The notes beneath the pieces are model-generated. The model was not told the origin of the DNA, did no database searches, and worked only from the letters and a program-made list of their open reading frames with translations. A DNA stretch of 8,700 bases from Candidatus Moraniibacteriota bacterium (lineage in GTDB: Bacteria > Patescibacteriota > Minisyncoccia > Moranbacterales > GCA-2747515), in the NCBI GenBank assembly GCA_027031945.1, contig JALVPE010000056.1, forward strand, positions 1 through 8,700, read 5' to 3'. Positions 6,498 to 8,700 of this stretch are shown in pieces. A program made the position numbers and the translations under genes. Every line of letters begins with the position of its first letter. Positions within the stretch are counted from its first letter, which is position 1.

Positions 6498-7706
6498 ATG
6501 CAATTTAAATTTAAAGCAAAAACAAAAGAGGGTGATATTAAACGTGGTAAAATTGATGCCGTTAATGAAGCCATGGCTACACAGTTGTTGCAAAAAAATG
6601 AACTTGTGCCAATTTCTTTAAAAGAAATAAAACAAAATGAGTCTATTTCTGGAGCAATAGAGAGATTGACTACATCTGTTAATCAGAAAGATCTTTTGTT
6701 GTTTTATCGTGAATTTTCAACATTAGTTGGTGCAAAAATTCCAATTGCTCCAGCCCTTAGAACAATTCATGATCAAACAGAAAATGCTCAGTTACGTGCA
6801 ATCGTATCTGAAGTGGCTGCTGATGTGGAAGATGGTATGAGTGTGTCGGAGGCATTTGGAAAACATGAAAACATCTTTTCAACATTGGCAGTTAGTATGA
6901 TACGGGCTGGTGAAGTTTCCGGTAATTTACAAGGAGCAATTGATTTTGTGGCTGAAAGTGCAGAACAAAATTATCAATTAAAGAGTAAAATTCGAGGTGC
7001 ACTTATGTATCCGATATTTGTAATTAGCGTGGCTGGCGTTATTGGATTTTTAACTATGACATGGATACTTCCAAAACTTACTAGTGTTATTAAAGATTTA
7101 GATGTTGAAATCCCATGGTATACAGAGTTGATGATTAAATTGGGAGATTTTATGCAAGCATATTGGTGGGCAGTATTAGTAGTTATTTTTGGTATTATCG
7201 GTGCGATGATATATTATGTCAAATCAGAAGATGGTAGTAAGGAGTGGGATAGATTGAAGTTAAATATTCCAATTATTGGCAAGCTTTTTAAATATGTATA
7301 TATAACACGTTTTTCTGAAAACTTATCAGTGCTGCTTAAAGGTGGCATTCCCATTGTGCGGGCACTTATAGTAGTTGCTGATATTGTAGATAATATTGTA
7401 TATAAAAATATTATTCTTAAGGCGGCTCAAGATGTAAAAGTTGGTGGTGAAATTCATTCAGAGTTTTTTAAACATGAGGCATTTCCAGCTATGGTTTCAA
7501 GTATGGTAAAAATTGGTGAAGAAACCGGACGATTAGGGGAAATTTTGGAAGATATTGCCAGATTTTATAATGCAGAAGTAGATCAAATTACGCGAAATTT
7601 ATCATCGATTATTGAACCGATTTTAATAGTTATACTAGGTATTGGTGTGGGTGTGTTGGTGTTTTCTGTATTGTTGCCAATTTACAATATCGCAGGACAG
7701 TTGTAG
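6498..7706 (+). CDS. pilC: Type IV pilus inner-membrane platform protein PilC (GspF family)
   Basis: PilC is the polytopic membrane platform on which PilB and PilT act during pilin insertion or removal. At 402 residues it has the family length and the duplicated T2SF layout. Domain 1 (about 65-190) contains LLLFYREFSTLVGAKIPI and GEVSGNL. Domain 2 (about 268-394) contains ITRFSENLSVLLKGGIPIV and GEETGRLGEIL. Three membrane helices are visible at about 170-192, 222-241 and 372-394. The N-terminus MQFKFKAKTKEGDIKRGKI matches the usual start (F.Y.A.d..G...G.i), which supports ATG 6498. An out-of-frame ATG at 6494 overlaps it and opens only a 4-codon reading frame. There is no Shine-Dalgarno site. 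It ends in TAG, unlike the other genes, which end in TAA. Confidence 0.96.
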   Translation: MQFKFKAKTKEGDIKRGKIDAVNEAMATQLLQKNELVPISLKEIKQNESISGAIERLTTSVNQKDLLLFYREFSTLVGAKIPIAPALRTIHDQTENAQLRAIVSEVAADVEDGMSVSEAFGKHENIFSTLAVSMIRAGEVSGNLQGAIDFVAESAEQNYQLKSKIRGALMYPIFVISVAGVIGFLTMTWILPKLTSVIKDLDVEIPWYTELMIKLGDFMQAYWWAVLVVIFGIIGAMIYYVKSEDGSKEWDRLKLNIPIIGKLFKYVYITRFSENLSVLLKGGIPIVRALIVVADIVDNIVYKNIILKAAQDVKVGGEIHSEFFKHEAFPAMVSSMVKIGEETGRLGEILEDIARFYNAEVDQITRNLSSIIEPILIVILGIGVGVLVFSVLLPIYNIAGQL

Positions 7707-7749
7707 GTAGTGGTACTGGCTTTTGTTTGTCAATTTCGTGTTAAAGTAA

Positions 7750-7769
7750 ATCTCTCTATATTGAGAGAT
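7750..7769 (+). other. Perfect hairpin downstream of pilC
   Basis: ATCTCTC (7750-7756) and GAGAGAT (7763-7769) form a 7-bp perfect stem with a 6-nt loop. It lies 43 nt after the pilC stop. GGATAATC follows rather than a T-run, so it is not a classical terminator. It may protect the 3' end of the pil operon mRNA, or be part of an insert in the first repeat copy. Confidence 0.45.
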
Positions 7770-7785
7770 GGATAATCTGGGTTGA

Positions 7786-7855
7786 AGGCGGAAATCCATG
7801 TCGGAAAGTTTAGTTGAACAGTTGTGATTAGTAAGTTTGCTATGCAAATTTAAAA
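7786..7855 (+). repeat. Repeat copy 1 (partial, 3' 70 nt; decayed)
   Basis: It runs from AGGCGGAAATCC to the shared end GCAAATTTAAAA. It aligns over 70 positions without gaps to 7977-8046 of copy 3, at roughly 70 percent identity by eye. The 5' part of the unit is missing or displaced; GTCAATTTCG at 7729-7738 may be its separated left hairpin arm. Confidence 0.65.
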
Positions 7856-7950
7856 TGCTGCTATTCTTGTCATTTCCGCAGAGGCGGGAGACTAAACTGA
7901 AAGTTTAGTTTAGCAATTATAGTTAGTGATTCCGTTGTGCAGATTTAAAA
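7856..7950 (+). repeat. Repeat copy 2 (95 nt)
   Basis: It starts TGCTGCTATTC and ends GCAGATTTAAAA. It contains a GC-rich hairpin (TTCCGC 7874-7879 with GCGGGA 7884-7889, AGAG loop, extended by GTC/GAC across a 2-nt bulge). A second perfect hairpin follows: ACTAAACT (7891-7898) with AGTTTAGT (7902-7909) around GAA. It is roughly 85 percent identical to copy 3, most differences being transitions. The GTCATTCCCGC..GCGGGAATC type of palindrome is a widespread bacterial intergenic repeat class. Confidence 0.8.
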
Positions 7951-8046
7951 TGCTACCATTCCTGTCATTCTCGCGGAGGCGGGAATCTAAGCTGGAAGAT
8001 CTAGTTTAGCAGTTGTAGTTGGTGATTCCGTTGTGCAAATTTAAAA
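7951..8046 (+). repeat. Repeat copy 3 (96 nt), adjacent to the pilin promoter
   Basis: It directly abuts copy 2. The hairpin ATTCTCGC (7967-7974) / GCGGGAAT (7979-7986) has 8 pairs, including one T-G, around a GGAG loop. This is closest to the generic GTCATTCCCGC..GCGGGAATC intergenic palindrome. The second hairpin seen in copy 2 is degraded here. Its last 16 bases (TTGTGCAAATTTAAAA) supply the apparent -35 region of the pilin promoter. Confidence 0.8.
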
Positions 8047-8060
8047 TTATAGTGTATAAT
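8031..8060 (+). promoter_or_regulatory. Pilin gene promoter
   Basis: A perfect -10 TATAAT lies at 8055-8060. The best -35 is TTGTGC (8031-8036), a 3 of 6 match with an 18-nt spacer, so the promoter relies on the -10. Transcription should start near 8066-8068, leaving a leader of about 40 nt with an A-rich stretch and a strong ribosome-binding site. The pilin can thus be expressed independently of the assembly genes. Confidence 0.6.
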
Positions 8061-8091
8061 AGTTAAGTAAATATAAAAACAAAAAAAGAAT

Positions 8092-8099
8092 GGAGGTGA
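8092..8099 (+). promoter_or_regulatory. Strong Shine-Dalgarno site of the pilin gene
   Basis: GGAGGTGA matches the 16S anti-Shine-Dalgarno sequence over 8 contiguous bases. It lies 7 nt before the ATG at 8107, with 10 nt between GGAGG and the ATG. It fixes the pilin start, and it is the only canonical ribosome-binding site in front of any gene in the window. Confidence 0.85.
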
Positions 8100-8106
8100 C
8101 AATAGA

Positions 8107-8502
8107 ATGAAAAAAGGTTTTACATTAATCGAGCTTTTGATTGTTATCGCTATCATAGGTATTTTAGCGTCTATTGTTTTAGTATCGTTAAATAGTGCAC
8201 GTCAAAAGGCTAAAGATGCATCAGTAAAGTCATCAATCTCATCAACAGTACCAGCGGCAATTTTGTGTATGGATGATGTTGAAGATTTAACACCTTGGAC
8301 TAATCAATCTACTGGAGGCGGAAATATTTGTGCTAATAGTGAAGGACAATGGCCAAAACTTGAAACTTCTGGTCAGTGGAATAATATAATAGATGATAAT
8401 GTATCTGATGGGAATTTTGAATATACAGCGGATTTTCGAAATGGTGAGTGTCTTGCAACATGCACAGAAACGGGTTGTATGTTTACGCCAGATGGTTGTT
8501 AA
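8107..8502 (+). CDS. Type IV prepilin (PilA-like fibre subunit)
   Basis: This is a 131-residue prepilin with a minimal leader MKKG and cleavage site G4|FTLIE. Mature Phe1 would be N-methylated, and Glu5 (residue 9) is conserved. The hydrophobic alpha1-N helix (about 5-28) anchors the precursor in the membrane and forms the fibre core. The amphipathic continuation SARQKAKDASVKSSIS follows. The globular head is short and contains six cysteines (54, 75, 115, 119, 124, 131), four of them in the last 17 residues, which suggests disulfide bonds in the exported head. The strong promoter and ribosome-binding site suit a high-abundance major pilin, though a minor pilin cannot be excluded. The prepilin peptidase that would process it is not in the window. 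Genus-level pilin naming is uncertain, so no symbol is given. Confidence 0.93.
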   Translation: MKKGFTLIELLIVIAIIGILASIVLVSLNSARQKAKDASVKSSISSTVPAAILCMDDVEDLTPWTNQSTGGGNICANSEGQWPKLETSGQWNNIIDDNVSDGNFEYTADFRNGECLATCTETGCMFTPDGC

Positions 8503-8512
8503 TAAAAATTCT

Positions 8513-8547
8513 TATGTTTGCTATTTTGTAAGTAAATGGCAAGCATA
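8513..8547 (+). terminator. Long hairpin after the pilin gene, probable 3' end structure
   Basis: Bases 8513-8526 pair with 8534-8547 over 14 uninterrupted pairs (two G-U) around a 7-nt loop. The outer arms read TATGTTTGC and GCAAGCATA. It begins 10 nt after the pilin stop. The following TAGAGTTGTTTATT is only loosely T-rich, so it may be a weak terminator or a stabilising 3' hairpin for an abundant pilin mRNA. Confidence 0.5.
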
Positions 8548-8579
8548 TAGAGTTGTTTATTAAATATATCTTTGTGTAA

Positions 8580-8700
8580 ATGAAAAAGAATATTAAACGT
8601 GTTGTTAAATTATATAATAAAAGACCTTTCTTTTCTGCATGTGTGGTCTTTTTTTGTGCTTTTATTATTTTTAGTGTGAGTTATATTTATAATACTGGAG
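8580..8700 (+). CDS. Possible membrane protein, N-terminal 40 residues (runs off window)
   Basis: An open frame from ATG 8580 continues to the window end. It encodes a basic N-terminus (MKKNIKRVVKLYNKRP, residues 1-16) and then a hydrophobic segment (about 17-37, FFSACVVFFCAFIIFSVSYIY), which is the layout of an N-in membrane anchor or signal anchor. I do not recognise the family. It has no Shine-Dalgarno site, like most genes here. The intrinsic-terminator-like structure at 8619-8655 overlaps codons 14-26, so the frame could be chance AT-rich sequence or could start further downstream. Only sequence beyond the window can settle this. Confidence 0.5.
   Translation, partial: MKKNIKRVVKLYNKRPFFSACVVFFCAFIIFSVSYIYNTG
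8619..8655 (+). terminator. Terminator-like structure overlapping the start of the last reading frame
   Basis: AAAAGACC (8619-8626) and GGTCTTTT (8645-8652) are perfect inverted repeats around an 18-nt loop. The T-run continues to 8655. An A-tract, stem and T-tract are the normal layout of a Rho-independent terminator, though the loop is longer than usual. It lies 117 nt after the pilin stop and could end the pilin transcript. Confidence 0.45.

Larger units (their letters stand above)
7707..8106 (+). other. 400-nt non-coding region between pilC and the pilin, filled by repeats
   Basis: No credible coding sequence was found on either strand. In order it holds a spacer with a perfect 7-bp hairpin (7750-7769), a partial repeat copy (7786-7855), two fuller copies (7856-7950 and 7951-8046), a promoter (8031-8060) and the pilin ribosome-binding site (8092-8099). 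The repeats are richer in G+C (42 of 96 bases in the third copy) than the surrounding genes, which are near one third, so the DNA may have a mobile or foreign origin. Confidence 0.8.

Noticed and set aside
7635..7847. 70-codon reading frame on the minus strand across the end of pilC and the first repeat
   Set aside because: It overlaps pilC coding sequence and repeat DNA, has low-complexity residues and no recognisable motif.
7786..8046. CRISPR array
   Set aside because: The units are about 95 nt, directly abutting and diverged, with no short identical repeats separated by unique spacers, and no cas genes nearby.

Overview
The window is AT-rich (about one third G+C in sampled coding stretches) and every gene lies on the + strand. 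It holds the 3' end of recA and then a nearly complete type IV pilus (T4P) assembly locus: pilM, a pilN-like gene, a pilO-like gene, pilB, a receiver-only response regulator, pilT, pilC and a type IV prepilin. The small, compact genes, the short AT-rich spacers, the lack of pilP and the pilQ secretin at their usual place, and the protein style (Lys/Asn/Ile-rich, a PilT with Walker A GPVGHGKS, a receiver between pilB and pilT) suggest a member of the Candidatus Patescibacteria (CPR, Parcubacteria-like). That assignment is inference from style and gene order, not from a database match. All complete genes end in TAA or TAG and none carries an in-frame TGA, so the standard bacterial code fits and the TGA-recoded CPR lineages (Gracilibacteria, Absconditabacteria) are unlikely.

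Layout. 2-301: C-terminal 99 residues of RecA. 302-450: possible recA terminator, followed directly by a strong sigma70-type extended -10 promoter (386-414). 451-7706: pilM-pilN-pilO-pilB-receiver-pilT-pilC with gaps of 8 to 80 nt, probably one transcription unit. Small hairpins sit in the pilM/pilN and pilN/pilO gaps. 7707-8106: a 400-nt non-coding stretch holding about 2.7 copies of a decayed ~95-nt direct repeat built around GC-rich hairpins. It ends in a separate promoter and a very strong Shine-Dalgarno site for the pilin gene (8107-8502). 8503-8700: a long hairpin after the pilin, then the start of a possible membrane protein running off the window. An intrinsic-terminator-like structure overlaps its first codons.

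How the genes work together. PilM (cytoplasmic actin-like ring), PilN and PilO (single-pass membrane proteins) form the alignment subcomplex. PilC is the inner-membrane platform, PilB the extension ATPase and PilT the retraction ATPase. The prepilin carries a canonical prepilin-peptidase site and is the fibre subunit. The receiver protein between the two motors is a plausible phosphorylation input to extension or retraction. No prepilin peptidase, secretin, PilP or histidine kinase is visible here.

Most notable points: the repeat array between the machinery and the pilin, including a copy that appears split by a 47-nt hairpin-bearing insert; the separate promoter and sole strong ribosome-binding site of the pilin; the six-cysteine pilin; the receiver embedded between the motors; and a PilN-like protein without the usual PilM-binding INLLP-type motif. 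This is a recognisable T4P locus with unusual details, not a wholly new system.
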